Source: Rhizobiaceae bacterium (GTDB lineage: Bacteria; Pseudomonadota; Alphaproteobacteria; Rhizobiales; Rhizobiaceae). From it: a stretch of DNA of 64,000 bases. The notes under the pieces were generated by a model that saw only the letters and a list, made by a program, of their open reading frames with translations, made no database searches and had not been told where the DNA came from. The translations under genes and the position numbers were made by a program. The first letter of the stretch is position 1, and every line of letters starts with the position of its first letter. The stretch is taken from NCBI GenBank assembly GCA_023953835.1, contig JAMLJB010000004.1:91702-155701 (forward strand), written 5' to 3'. Below are positions 35,929-44,150 of this stretch, piece after piece.

Positions 35929-36228
35929 TCACTTGGCTTCAGATTCGTCCGGCCAGACACTCAACGCCCCTCTTGCCATCCCGCTCGACATAACCGACCC
36001 GATCTGCACGGTCCGGGCCGCCAGGTTGACCAACGCCCTCAGCGCATCGCCTTCGCTCGCATTCAACCACGCCGTCGCCAGTTGAAGGACGTCTTCGTTC
36101 ACCCCTTTCGCCTGGATCGTATAGCCCTTCCCTTCATCGCCGGGCGCTGCCGGGTCCTCGCTATCCGCCAATGTCGACCTCGCATCTGCGTTCTTGATGT
36201 CACTAGCGTATAATCCGTTCGACCGCAA
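35929..36228 (-). CDS. small hypothetical protein
   Basis: A 99-residue frame between two supported genes of the same strand. The only start is a TTG with a weak GGA upstream. The C-terminal half is a likely amphipathic helix region (VLQLATAWLNASEGDALRALVNLAARTVQIG). No family is recognised. Confidence 0.5.
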   Translation of the reverse strand: MRSNGLYASDIKNADARSTLADSEDPAAPGDEGKGYTIQAKGVNEDVLQLATAWLNASEGDALRALVNLAARTVQIGSVMSSGMARGALSVWPDESEAK

Positions 36229-36285
36229 TTCCAGTGAAGCAAGCAGAATGCGTCCCCAAGCGCGGCCTGACGGCCGCGCTCGCTT

Positions 36286-36822
36286 CTATATGTCCGTCTC
36301 TGCCGGCGATGACCGCTCCGTTAAGTTCTCCTGCCTCCCAGGATTCAAGATTAAGGGAGGCGGCACGAAGTCTTCTACCGTGACCTCTCCCCCGTCCCCA
36401 TCATCGGACAAAAGACCTGAAATCTGCCATGTCACGAGCGCCCCCACGATCGCTAAGAGCACAAAGAGCACTACGATAACTGACTTGCGCCGCTGCTCGG
36501 TCTGCCACCAGAAACGCTTGCTTCTCATGCGCAACGACGTGTCGTTCATCATCAAGGCTGTTCCCGTAACCGCATGTATTGCTTGGTGTGTCTCCGATTC
36601 AATCTCCTGCCGGACGGCATCGAAAATTTGTTCGTAGGAGGCTCCTATCAAGCCAAGCATGACTATATTTTCGTAGGCCAGACGAACTATCCGCGCCTCG
36701 TCCATCGCCGCCACTTCAAGTTTCCTTTCGGACAAATAAGTCCGTATCGCATGCGACGTTCTTTCTAAGGTAACGAGATTGTCTTCCGCCAGAAGCACTT
36801 GATTTATCGCCGTATTCAGCAT
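36286..36822 (-). CDS. single-pass membrane protein, first gene of a T4SS-linked unit
   Basis: A 178-residue protein with a long helical N-terminal part, one membrane helix (about residues 114-136, VIVVLFVLLAIVGALVTW) and a short acidic C-terminal tail. ATG 36822 is preferred; an in-frame TTG at 36942 lies only 14 bases from the operator-like palindrome and would precede a transcript starting there. The product may act at the inner membrane beside the T4SS. Family unknown. Confidence 0.6.
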   Translation of the reverse strand: MLNTAINQVLLAEDNLVTLERTSHAIRTYLSERKLEVAAMDEARIVRLAYENIVMLGLIGASYEQIFDAVRQEIESETHQAIHAVTGTALMMNDTSLRMRSKRFWWQTEQRRKSVIVVLFVLLAIVGALVTWQISGLLSDDGDGGEVTVEDFVPPPLILNPGRQENLTERSSPAETDI

Positions 36823-36955
36823 TTCATGTTCTTTCGTTTTCTGGCGTTGGTTGTATTTCGTCGGTTGGGTTGTTTGCCCGGCGATCACCGAATCAATAGT
36901 CAATTTTCGAGGCCGGATCTCCACCGCTGGCCGTCCCGGCAATTCTTCCAGAAAA

Positions 36956-36971
36956 TTACACTACTGTGCAA
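36956..36971 (-). promoter_or_regulatory. conserved palindromic operator, site c
   Basis: TTACAC-TACT-GTGCAA on the plus strand, upstream of the 36822-34683 unit. Confidence 0.6.
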
Positions 36972-37385
36972 GTCGCTTTGCGACCGCGCTTACCTCCGCT
37001 AAGGCTCCCGCACCCGCTGCGCGGGCGCGATCGCCAAGCTCCCCGAGCCCCGCAAGCGGGTCTCGGCCCTGCGGGCTACAATCGCTCTTGCGACGCCGAG
37101 GCCAGCGCTCATGCGCCACCCTTCGCGCCAGGCCCAGCCGAATCTAACCGGCAAATGCGTAAAGGTCCGTCGAAAGACGCGACCCTAAGGGGGGCAAGCC
37201 CCCCTTTCCGTCGCAAAGCGCCACCTTGGCGCGCGGGATGCAGCAGCTCGGTCGCATCTGCGATGCAACCGCCATGCGCACCCGCGCACCCGCGCTGACC
37301 CTTTCAGCCATCCCCCCTTCTGCCGGCAAGGAGAAGGCCGGGCGTGAGCCCGCCTTCACCCCTATTGGCAATTCCGGAGACCAAT
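36972..37385. other. structured GC-rich intergenic region
   Basis: About 410 bases with hairpins rather than genes: GTCGC-TTT-GCGAC at 36972-36984, a strong stem at 37043-37066 (CCGAG..CTCGG), and a terminator-like GGGGGGC-AA-GCCCCCC at 37189-37204 flanked by A and T runs. The region ends with the ribosome site of the next gene. It may form a long structured 5' leader. Confidence 0.5.
37187..37207 (+). terminator. possible intrinsic terminator
   Basis: GGGGGGC/GCCCCCC stem followed by TTT and preceded by AA, so it could act on either strand. The U-run is short. Confidence 0.45.
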
Positions 37386-37847
37386 ATGCCAAACCAGACA
37401 ACCGGATACCTTATCGATCCGACCGCCGGCGTGCTGTCCTATGTGACCATCCACGATCCCGCAGACCGCTTCGGACACGATACCAGAAGCCAGATGCTCC
37501 TCCGCCTCAACGCCAAAGGCCTCGACGTCCTGCCCGTCGAACTCGACGGCGCCGCCCATCTAGTCTGGCATGACGCCCATTGCTTCGAAGGCTACACCTC
37601 CGGCCTGTTCCAGATCGACAAGCTGCCTTTCCTCGCCGGCCGCGCCGTCATCTTCGCCGATGACGGCAAATCACCCGAGGACGCCAACGCAACGCCCTTC
37701 GGCCTCACCCCGACGATCGCCGCCCAGGATCTCGCCGCCCGTATCACAGGCTACCGGCCCGTCATCATCCCCAGGATGCGCGACGGCTCCCCAGCCGGCT
37801 TCGATCTCGCCCTGGAACGCTCCACCCTGACCGTGGCGGCCTCCTAG
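37386..37847 (+). CDS. hypothetical protein, plasmid accessory
   Basis: A 153-residue soluble protein; the ATG follows CGGAGA. It starts MPNQTTGYLIDPTAGVLSYV and contains ELDGAAHLVWHDAHCFEG and RAVIFADDGKSPEDANA. No signal peptide or catalytic motif is obvious. The family is unknown to me. It is followed by the hairpin array. Confidence 0.65.
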   Translation: MPNQTTGYLIDPTAGVLSYVTIHDPADRFGHDTRSQMLLRLNAKGLDVLPVELDGAAHLVWHDAHCFEGYTSGLFQIDKLPFLAGRAVIFADDGKSPEDANATPFGLTPTIAAQDLAARITGYRPVIIPRMRDGSPAGFDLALERSTLTVAAS

Positions 37848-37897
37848 CCGCCACCGGCCCCGCTGCCTGCTCACCGGCATCAAAGCGCATGAACGAA

Positions 37898-38229
37898 GAT
37901 CCCGGCGGGTTGCCCGCCGGGACTGCTCTGTCGATACCCTCCACAACTCATTGTCGATCCCCACATGGGGACTGCTCTCGCCAGCGTGTACTCGATTTAG
38001 GTCTCGCCATTTCCGATCCCGCGCGAAGCGGGGGACTGCACAGCAACCACACCGCCAGGCTCCGTCGCCAAAGGTTATCGATCCCCACGAAACGGGGCAC
38101 TGCCCTGTCTGCTCCAAGCGTGAACTCGCCATCATGTATTTTCCGACCCCGCGATCGGGGCTGCCCGATTCGCCACCATCCACACCAGCCGACCGGTCAT
38201 GTTGTCGATCCCGCCAATAACGGGACTGC
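37898..38229 (+). repeat. array of six covarying hairpins, period 58-65 bases
   Basis: Six units begin GATCCC or GACCCC and end GGGACTGC or a close variant, at 37898-37926, 37956-37975, 38015-38039, 38080-38103, 38145-38164 and 38207-38229. Each folds into a C-rich/G-rich stem. Stem length (4-9 bp), loop and inner bases change, but pairing is kept. Spacers of 29-42 bases are unrelated. The array lies between 37847 and the next gene. Confidence 0.75.
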
Positions 38230-38479
38230 GCCACCGGCATCGATCCAGCAAGCCCACAGGCCGAGGACACTTGGCGTCCACCTTACTGGAACGCCGACAA
38301 TCGTGCCCAATGCTACATTCCCGTTCGTGAGCGCTTCAATTAATCCACGCCGTCCACGGCATCCTTCAGGTTTCCCGGAAACGGAAGGTCCGGCAGGCCG
38401 GGGCGGAGACCGCAGCGCAATCCCGGACCCGCCGCGCCAGGCCGAGACCCGCCAACATTGCATTGGCGATTCCGGCCGA
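38230..38479. other. non-coding segment before the SNase-like gene
   Basis: About 250 bases with no supported gene and no further clear hairpin unit. It ends at the operator-like site d. Confidence 0.35.
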
Positions 38480-38495
38480 TTACACTCTCGTCACA
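38480..38495 (+). promoter_or_regulatory. operator-like palindrome, site d (weak)
   Basis: TTACAC-TCTC-GTCACA. The left half is perfect and the right half is degenerate. It overlaps the first base of the ATG of the next gene, so it may be a chance match. Confidence 0.35.
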
Positions 38496-38905
38496 TGCGC
38501 CTCCTCGCCCTCATCCTTGCCGCCCTTTCCCTCCTCAGCCCGATAACGCCGGCACTGGCGCAATCGGGCGCGTTCCCGATCTGCTCCTACGGCAAGCGGA
38601 CGCAGTGCGTCGTGGATGGCGACACGTTCTGGCGGGGCGGCCAAAAATATCGGCTGAAAGACATCGACGCCCCCGAGATCGCCGGCGGCGCAAACTGCCA
38701 GCAGGAATATCAGACCGGCGTCGCCGCGACTTACATGCTGCAGAGACTGCTTGAATCGGGCATCGTCTCCATGACGGCCTTCGGCCGCGATCGCTACGGA
38801 CGCACGCTCGTGAAAGTCGAAACCCGAATGGGCGACGTCGGGTCGGCCCTCATGGACGCCAGACTTGCCCGATCCTATGGCCACGGCCGGGCGCCGTGGT
38901 GCTGA
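38495..38905 (+). CDS. secreted SNase-like nuclease, active site intact
   Basis: A 136-residue precursor with a signal peptide ending ALAQ. The staphylococcal-nuclease fold is clear: VVDGDTFW (calcium ligands), YRLKDIDAPEI (Arg and Glu of the active site), and GRDRYGRTLVKV (second Arg). It should cut DNA or RNA in the periplasm or outside. No ribosome site precedes the ATG. It is the only one of four SNase-like genes here that keeps all catalytic positions. Confidence 0.8.
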   Translation: MRLLALILAALSLLSPITPALAQSGAFPICSYGKRTQCVVDGDTFWRGGQKYRLKDIDAPEIAGGANCQQEYQTGVAATYMLQRLLESGIVSMTAFGRDRYGRTLVKVETRMGDVGSALMDARLARSYGHGRAPWC

Positions 38906-39399
38906 ACAACGGACGGTCAGCCGACCCGCCGTCAGCGATCGGCTTCTTCGGGCGCCTGTTCGGCTTCCTCTTCTCGGCCGGCCTGTTCATCCGCGCCGTC
39001 TACTGGATTCTCCCGACACGCGAGACCCTCCTGGAACCCGTCCGTCTCCTGTGGCTCGGGATCGGCGGTCCGCTCCTCCTCCTGGCCATCTATCCGGTCG
39101 CAATCCTGGCCTACGACACGCTCCTGCATTTCGTGCCGAAGCCGCTCAGGCGCGTCAGGACCTGGAAGGAACAGACACGCCGGCAGGCGGAAGCGAACGC
39201 GGCGCTTGCCGCGTTCACCTCCATCGGGTTCACAATCGTCGTGCTATTGCTGCGCTGGCTGATCCCGCGCGTCGAGGATCCGATCGGCCAAACCCTGTTG
39301 TTCTGGAGCTACCGGCTGACGCTTGCCAGCCTGGCGCTATCCGCCGGCGCCGCCCTGCTCGGCTTTTATGTCGCCAGACAGCGCTTCTACCAGCGATAG
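38896..39399 (+). CDS. inner-membrane protein
   Basis: A 167-residue protein starting at GTG within the end of the nuclease gene. Three to four hydrophobic helices are visible (about residues 17-40, 50-78, 103-121, 133-158) with a basic cytoplasmic loop KPLRRVRTWKEQTRRQAE. Convergent with the next minus-strand gene, overlapping it by a few codons. Function unknown. Confidence 0.65.
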   Translation: MVLNNGRSADPPSAIGFFGRLFGFLFSAGLFIRAVYWILPTRETLLEPVRLLWLGIGGPLLLLAIYPVAILAYDTLLHFVPKPLRRVRTWKEQTRRQAEANAALAAFTSIGFTIVVLLLRWLIPRVEDPIGQTLLFWSYRLTLASLALSAGAALLGFYVARQRFYQR

Positions 39400-39845
39400 T
39401 TCAACGACTGTTCATGCGCGCGTTTGTCTTCTTCCATATTGCGCGCGCCGATGGCGCCGTGGATGGCGGCCATTTGCCACTCTTCTTCTTTTTTGCGCTT
39501 TTCTTCTAGCGCTTTTAGCGCTTCTGCATGGCGCGCTCTTTTAAGTGCCTTCTCCAGCTCCGGTACGGTGCGCGGGATCGATTCCTCTCCCTGGAACAAA
39601 CCGAAGAACGACGGGATCGCGAAGACGAGGAGCAGCTTCAGCCAGAAGCTTCCCAGGAGGATTTTATAAAAGCCAACAGCAATGGACTGTCCCCACTCCC
39701 AGCCGTAAGCGCTCGATGCAGCCCACAAAAGCAGCCACCCGACGAAGCCCACCCAGGCGAGAAGCATGACGAGGCCGGCAAGCATCCAGAACGCCAGCGC
39801 CGTGAATTTGATCGTACGGTACGTGTATTTGATGGCCGTGATCAT
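39387..39845 (-). CDS. membrane protein with C-terminal coiled coil
   Basis: The 152-residue product has two or three hydrophobic segments (about residues 13-45 and 57-87) and a charged helical tail (LEKALKRARHAEALKALEEK) likely to form a coiled coil. It is divergent from the SNase-like operon, sharing the promoter region with operator site e. Function unknown. Confidence 0.65.
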   Translation of the reverse strand: MITAIKYTYRTIKFTALAFWMLAGLVMLLAWVGFVGWLLLWAASSAYGWEWGQSIAVGFYKILLGSFWLKLLLVFAIPSFFGLFQGEESIPRTVPELEKALKRARHAEALKALEEKRKKEEEWQMAAIHGAIGARNMEEDKRAHEQSLNYRW

Positions 39846-39910
39846 CTGTGCCGCCTCTTCAATTCGGCCGTGTTTTGCGCACCAATTGCAGCCGCGCCAT
39901 TTAAACGCGC

Positions 39911-39939
39911 TTGCACTGTCGTGTAATTTTCATTTATAG
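39911..39939 (+). promoter_or_regulatory. promoter with palindromic operator, site e
   Basis: TTGCAC-TGTC-GTGTAA at 39911-39926 is the most symmetrical member of the family. TTGCAC also works as a -35 element: 17 bases later comes TTATAG (39934-39939) as -10. A bound repressor would cover the -35 element. The operon start is at 39976. Confidence 0.65.
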
Positions 39940-39975
39940 CATTTTCTCATCGGTTTCAAAAGGACCGAACTCAAA

Positions 39976-40647
39976 ATGCGCGCGATCGTGCCGACTTGCA
40001 TTGCTGTCCTCGCGGCCTCGGCCGCGCCCGTCGCTGCCCAGAAACCGACGGCGCCGAGCCCTGCCAAATTCGTCGAATATTACCAGAATGCCTACGCTAA
40101 CGGTCGCGACCTGATACCCGGACCGCAGCGGCCGCTGGATCCGACCAGCCTGGCAACAGGCCTCAAGCTCGAAACCGTCATTCCCGAGGCCGCATTGACC
40201 GGCAACGCATTCGCCGAGGAAGACAACACCGTCATCAAGCTGGCCGGCGTCCAGGGTTGCCAGTCCACTAAACAGCTCCAGTTCGGCGATATGAAATCAT
40301 CCTGTACCATGATTTCCCTCGCCGGCCTCAATGCCGCCCTGCAAACGGCGGCGGCCCCCGCAGGGGGTGCCTTCCCGTGCCATTTTCTTGGCATGAACAC
40401 CGGAACGCCGGCGGTTCATTTCGCGGAATGCTTCTTCATCGGCGCCGACGACAAGGCTCAATCGCTGTCCGAATATCTCATCCGGCGCGGCCTGGCTTTT
40501 GCCGCCCGCACACCGAACGGCACGGCACTCTTTCCTGAATACGCGGCGGCCGAAGCCGCCGCCGCCAAGGCCCGCGTTGGCATTTGGGCAAACCCCTCGT
40601 TCCCTCACCCCTATGGCGAGCGGTTCCGACTAAACCAGATGAATTGA
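39976..40647 (+). CDS. periplasmic SNase-like protein, degenerate (1)
   Basis: A 223-residue precursor with signal peptide (PVAAQ). The region VIKLAGVQGCQ..MKSSC and SLSEYLIRRGLAFAART..PEYAAAEAAAAKARVGIW follows the C-terminal half of the SNase fold, but the Asp/Glu/Arg catalytic positions are replaced. It is probably not a nuclease; a structural or binding role is inferred. First gene of an operon up to 43249. Its stop overlaps the next start. Confidence 0.65.
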   Translation: MRAIVPTCIAVLAASAAPVAAQKPTAPSPAKFVEYYQNAYANGRDLIPGPQRPLDPTSLATGLKLETVIPEAALTGNAFAEEDNTVIKLAGVQGCQSTKQLQFGDMKSSCTMISLAGLNAALQTAAAPAGGAFPCHFLGMNTGTPAVHFAECFFIGADDKAQSLSEYLIRRGLAFAARTPNGTALFPEYAAAEAAAAKARVGIWANPSFPHPYGERFRLNQMN

Positions 40648-41288
40648 TGCGAGTTGCCTTAATCATGCTGATCGTCACCGTCGCTGGTTCCCTCGCCTAC
40701 CTCTACGCGGTCGGGCTGCCGAACATTGACGAACCTCCCAGGGCCAAGGTCATCCCTGTACAAGCGCAGGCCGAGAGCAGCCAGGCCCCCAGGAACGCCA
40801 GCAAGTTCGTGCCCTTCCCGGCGACGGCTCAATTCGAAACCGGCGACAGCTGGATCGCCGATGGCAAGCGCTATCGTCTCTACGGCCTGCAGGCCTGCCT
40901 GCGCGGCACCTCGGTGACGATCGCTGCCGGCGTCAAGCGCGATTGCGGCGAGCTCAACCTGATCATGGCTCAGGCCATTATCCGCGACAGCAAGCCGGTC
41001 TGCACCACGATCCGGGAGCTCGACTCCAACAATCTTCTCGTTGTCTGTCAGACAACGACGGGGAAAACGGGTTACGACCTCGCCACCTACATGATCGCGC
41101 AAGGATGGGGCTTTGCCGCCACCAACGCGACCGGCCAGCTCATCGTTCCCGGTTATCGCGTGGTCGAGCAAGGCGCGCGTGAGGCGCGAGAAGGTCTCTG
41201 GGCCTATTCCGATCTGCCGCATCCGGTGTCCATCCTGATCGGCCGTAACAAACAGCAATCCTCGCAAAACGCCGCCAGTCAACAATGA
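40647..41288 (+). CDS. membrane-anchored SNase-like protein, degenerate (2)
   Basis: A 213-residue protein with an N-terminal membrane helix (about residues 3-22). RYRLYGLQACLRG matches the SNase strand carrying the first catalytic Arg, but the DAPE motif is lost. The C-terminal MIAQGWGFAATNATG..GAREAREGLWAY fits the fold. Overlap TGATG with the previous gene and ATGA with the next show tight coupling. Confidence 0.65.
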   Translation: MRVALIMLIVTVAGSLAYLYAVGLPNIDEPPRAKVIPVQAQAESSQAPRNASKFVPFPATAQFETGDSWIADGKRYRLYGLQACLRGTSVTIAAGVKRDCGELNLIMAQAIIRDSKPVCTTIRELDSNNLLVVCQTTTGKTGYDLATYMIAQGWGFAATNATGQLIVPGYRVVEQGAREAREGLWAYSDLPHPVSILIGRNKQQSSQNAASQQ

Positions 41289-41905
41289 CCCACGTCAAAG
41301 CCATCTCGTTCGTCTTCTTGCTCGCGGCCACGCTGCCGGCCAGCGCGCAGAGCTCGGCCGACGCGACGCTGCCAAGGCAAATTTACGGACGCGTGCAAGT
41401 GCTCGACGGATCCACGGTCGAGTTCGTCAAACCGAAGAAGCTCGTGCGCTTCGCCGGCTATCTTGCGCCTCGCCTCGATCAGGTCGCCACGACGGACAGC
41501 GTCGAATGGCCCGCCGGACAGGTGGCGCGCGACTGGCTGATCCTGCGAACCCTGAAACATGACGTCAATTGCGCCCCGGTCACGACCGACTCCAACGGCA
41601 CCATTCTCGCCCACTGTTTCGTCGAAGAGACCAATCTGGCAGCGACCGCGATCGCCGAAGGGATCGGATACGCGTTCAATTATCCTGGCGAACCGCAGGT
41701 TCCGGCCTATTTCGATATCGAGCGACGCGCGCGCGGCCTCGGCTTCGGCATCTGGTCCGATCCGAAACTCGCCCCGCCATGGAACTACAAACCCGATAAA
41801 CCGGCTGTTCCCCTGGCGGGCTCGACGCCGACGGACACGCCGGAACCTGGCCTTCCCCTTCCACCTCCCGCTCCAGGGCAGGCCGACAATTCACCACGAG
41901 GCTAA
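41285..41905 (+). CDS. periplasmic SNase-like protein, degenerate (3)
   Basis: A 206-residue precursor with signal peptide ending SAQS. GRVQVLDGSTVEFVKPKKLVRFAGYLAPRL aligns with the SNase N-terminal strands but lacks the catalytic Asp/Glu. Cys pairs and a proline-rich C-terminal tail (PGLPLPPPAPGQ) are present. Probably a binding protein rather than a nuclease. Confidence 0.65.
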   Translation: MTHVKAISFVFLLAATLPASAQSSADATLPRQIYGRVQVLDGSTVEFVKPKKLVRFAGYLAPRLDQVATTDSVEWPAGQVARDWLILRTLKHDVNCAPVTTDSNGTILAHCFVEETNLAATAIAEGIGYAFNYPGEPQVPAYFDIERRARGLGFGIWSDPKLAPPWNYKPDKPAVPLAGSTPTDTPEPGLPLPPPAPGQADNSPRG

Positions 41906-41906
41906 G

Positions 41907-42221
41907 ATGAGAAAGCTGCTCTTCGCCCTCATGATCACCATAGCCGGCACGCCATTCGTATCGCCGGCATCGTCGCAGACTGCGCAGCAGCAGCCTGCTC
42001 CAACCCAAAAATTCGATCCCGATCAATGCGGCGCCGGCGGCATGGGGTGCCAGCCTCCTGACGTCCAGGAGTGGGTGGCCAAGGGCATGGAAATATCAAA
42101 TCTCCCCATGGTTGCCCTTAGTTACTATGCCGATGCCTGCGTCAAGCACCCGGACTGGAAACATGATTGCGAGACCGATCCGCGAAAGGTCCTGCGCCGA
42201 ATCGGCATCACCGACTTTTAA
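41907..42221 (+). CDS. small secreted protein
   Basis: A 104-residue precursor starting one base after the previous stop codon. Signal peptide ends SPASSQ. Four cysteines follow (DQCGAGGMGC, DACVKH, DCETD), suggesting two disulphides. No family is recognised. Part of the site-e operon. Confidence 0.65.
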   Translation: MRKLLFALMITIAGTPFVSPASSQTAQQQPAPTQKFDPDQCGAGGMGCQPPDVQEWVAKGMEISNLPMVALSYYADACVKHPDWKHDCETDPRKVLRRIGITDF

Positions 42222-42237
42222 TGAGGCAATAGTCCCA

Positions 42238-42624
42238 ATGAACCAGACAGTTACTCTCAGCCTTACCGGACTCGTATCGCTGATCGTCGGCGCGGCCGGC
42301 AGCTACGCCTACACAAACTCGATCCAGGCGAACAAGCTTGCCGATCTCACCGGCCAGATCGCAACGCTGCAGAAGAAGGTCGACGACTACGAGGCGGCCG
42401 CCAAGGTGGAAGCCCCCTCTAACGAGGAAGCGCTCGCCGCCGTTCGCAAACGCATGATGTCCGGTAGTAGCTTAACGAAGGCCAACATCGACCAGTGCCA
42501 AAAGGACAGCCTTGCCCCCGGTGCCGTCACCTGTTCGCTCACGGTCTCGGACGACCAAAACCTCACTTTCCGCAAGGTTTTTCACTTCGTTAAAATCGAC
42601 GGCGTTTGGACAGCGCAGAATTGA
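42238..42624 (+). CDS. membrane-anchored coiled-coil protein
   Basis: The 128-residue product has an N-terminal membrane helix (LVSLIVGAAGSYAY), a short coiled coil (LADLTGQIATLQKKVDDYEA) and a globular periplasmic part with two cysteines. It lies 16 bases after the previous gene. Function unknown. Confidence 0.65.
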   Translation: MNQTVTLSLTGLVSLIVGAAGSYAYTNSIQANKLADLTGQIATLQKKVDDYEAAAKVEAPSNEEALAAVRKRMMSGSSLTKANIDQCQKDSLAPGAVTCSLTVSDDQNLTFRKVFHFVKIDGVWTAQN

Positions 42625-42643
42625 TGCAACAAGGAGAGACCCC

Positions 42644-43249
42644 ATGAAGCCCTTACGATACCTGCTTCCGGCTATCGCGGGAGCCGTCATCAGCCTCACG
42701 GCCCACGGCGCCAAGGCCCAGGACGCCTCTTTCGGCTGCAAGATCCTGCTATGCGTCGCTTCCCAGAACCCTTCCTGGCAAGGCGTGCCCTACTGCGTGC
42801 CGCCCGTGCTGAAACTGCTGGCGATCCGCAAGGTCCACCCCGGCTATTGGCCCTCCTGTCCAGAGGCAGGCACCGGCAAGCCGGGTTATGCCCAATATGA
42901 GGATTGCCCGCAAGGCTGGAGCCCCTATTCAGCGCCGGGCGACCGGCCCGGCCAATTCCGCGAGGCCGCTCGTTGCCGTATCGACGCCAGCCAACTGCCC
43001 CAATCGGTCAGCTACAACCGACAGCGCTACGGCGGCGGCGATGGCGGCAGTATCATCACGGCAACCGTCCAGATTGACGGCAAGCCCATTCAAGCGCACA
43101 TCGATCGTGTCTTCGATGATGGCCGCGGATATCGGACGAACACCTATCTCGACATCCCGCGCCCGAGGCGCCCCGATCCCTGGTACTTCGATATCCGCAA
43201 CAAGGACACCGGCAAGGTCCAGCGCTTCTTCTTCAATCTGAGGCACTGA
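42644..43249 (+). CDS. secreted Cys-containing protein, last gene of the site-e operon
   Basis: A 201-residue precursor with AAGGAG upstream and signal peptide ending AKAQ. Mature part begins DASFGCKILLCVASQNPSW and has YCVPPVLKLL and GYWPSCPEAG. Such sequences with conserved CKILLC..NP are frequent in conjugative regions of Rhizobiales, but I know no function. It ends 22 bases before a strong terminator. Confidence 0.65.
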   Translation: MKPLRYLLPAIAGAVISLTAHGAKAQDASFGCKILLCVASQNPSWQGVPYCVPPVLKLLAIRKVHPGYWPSCPEAGTGKPGYAQYEDCPQGWSPYSAPGDRPGQFREAARCRIDASQLPQSVSYNRQRYGGGDGGSIITATVQIDGKPIQAHIDRVFDDGRGYRTNTYLDIPRPRRPDPWYFDIRNKDTGKVQRFFFNLRH

Positions 43250-43271
43250 GACTTTCCATCGCCCATCACGC

Positions 43272-43299
43272 AAATGCCCGCCATTTCGGCGGGCATTTT
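43272..43299 (+). terminator. strong intrinsic terminator
   Basis: Stem AATGCCCGCC/GGCGGGCATT with loop ATTTC, followed by TTTT and preceded by AAA. It ends the 39976-43249 operon and, being symmetrical, may also serve the XRE gene from the other side. Confidence 0.85.
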
Positions 43300-43326
43300 C
43301 AATTTCGAGAACCGATCTCCCGGACC

Positions 43327-43707
43327 TTACCAGCTGGCTACCGCCTCCGTCCCCGACGTGGGCTCAGGCGGCTTCGAGCGCTTCTTGCGTTCGCGCGCGG
43401 GTCCGTCGCTGCCGCCCCCATTGTCATCATCGTCCCCATCCTCGTTCTTGATCAGGTCCGATGCGGCAATCCCGAATTCCTTGGACATGCGATTGAGCAT
43501 TGACAATCGAACGTCCCGCCGGCCCCGCAAAACCTGGGACATATAGCCTTCCGTCACCTGAAGGCGCTCCGCCATATCCTTGTTGAGAAGCCCTTGCTCA
43601 TCGCGAATCCTGCTGAGCACCTTGCTCAACCGTCGATGCAATTTCTCGTCGTCCGCTACCTTGCCCAAACCTGCCTTCCGTCCACCCTCTCCCCGATGAC
43701 GCGGCAT
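43327..43707 (-). CDS. XRE-family transcriptional regulator, paralogue 1
   Basis: A 126-residue protein with a Cro/CI-type helix-turn-helix in about residues 25-80 (LNKDMAERLQVTEGYMSQVLRG) and an acidic, then basic, disordered C terminus. ATG 43707 has AAGGA 5 bases upstream. The core is nearly identical to the gene at 50422-50757: RRDVRLSMLNRMSKEFGI occurs in both. The operator palindrome f lies 200 bases upstream in the shared region with repC. It is the best candidate reader of the TTACAC-type sites. Confidence 0.85.
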   Translation of the reverse strand: MPRHRGEGGRKAGLGKVADDEKLHRRLSKVLSRIRDEQGLLNKDMAERLQVTEGYMSQVLRGRRDVRLSMLNRMSKEFGIAASDLIKNEDGDDDDNGGGSDGPARERKKRSKPPEPTSGTEAVASW

Positions 43708-43908
43708 CACGATCCTTCGCTTTCGTGCCCATCCGCCGCAAAATGTATGACTCCGAAACCCGGCGAAAGATAGCCCCGGCCATCATCATCTTCGGATATC
43801 ATTAGGTTCAGTTCCATCAACCGTTCAGATGAATTTGTGACGCGGCCTTGCTAAGCCGGCTTAATCGCCATGCCTGATTCCGCCGGATCCTAACACACTA
43901 TCCCATAA

Positions 43909-43924
43909 TTCTACCATAGTGTAA
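43909..43924. promoter_or_regulatory. conserved palindromic operator, site f (XRE gene/repC)
   Basis: TTCTAC-CATA-GTGTAA on the plus strand, equal to TTACAC-TATG-GTAGAA on the minus strand. It lies between the divergent XRE and repC genes and could serve both. Confidence 0.65.
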
Positions 43925-44024
43925 TCCGTTATGGACAGCACCGGGGTGAATCACGTACGGTCGCAACTCAGCGTATACAACGCTGGTTCGACAACAACAC
44001 ATTCATGGAGACAGACGAGAGCGC

Positions 44025-44059
44025 AAAAAAAAAGCCCGGCATTGCCGGACCTTCTTTTT
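44025..44059. terminator. bidirectional terminator near repC
   Basis: CCGGC-ATT-GCCGG stem with nine A on the left and a T-rich run (TTCTTTTT) on the right. On the minus strand it is a strong intrinsic terminator with nine U, and would end the candidate antisense RNA. On the plus strand it could attenuate transcription into repC. Confidence 0.75.
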
Positions 44060-44150
44060 GGGAGCTTTTCGTAGGGTGGCAACCCGAACCCATATTTTCA
44101 GAATTGCGAGCTCTGAAAAAATCTTGGGTCCATCCTACGAAATCTCTTCC
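44034..44150 (-). ncRNA. candidate counter-transcribed RNA controlling repC
   Basis: The repC leader holds a 76-base hairpin (arms 44067-44079 and 44130-44142 with one G-U type mismatch, inner stem ACCCATATTTTCAG paired with a CTGAAAAAATCTTGGGT-like strand, loop 44102-44112). On the minus strand the hairpin is followed by a terminator with nine U. This is the layout of the antisense RNAs (incA/ctRNA) that limit RepC synthesis in repABC plasmids. The 5' end and promoter of the RNA were not identified. Confidence 0.5.

Noticed and set aside
36972..37385. Known riboswitch class
   Set aside because: Several hairpins exist, but no conserved core of a riboswitch class that I can recognise.
37898..38229. 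CRISPR array
   Set aside because: Units are regularly spaced with unique spacers, but the repeats are not identical: stems and loops change with compensation, and no cas gene is in the window.
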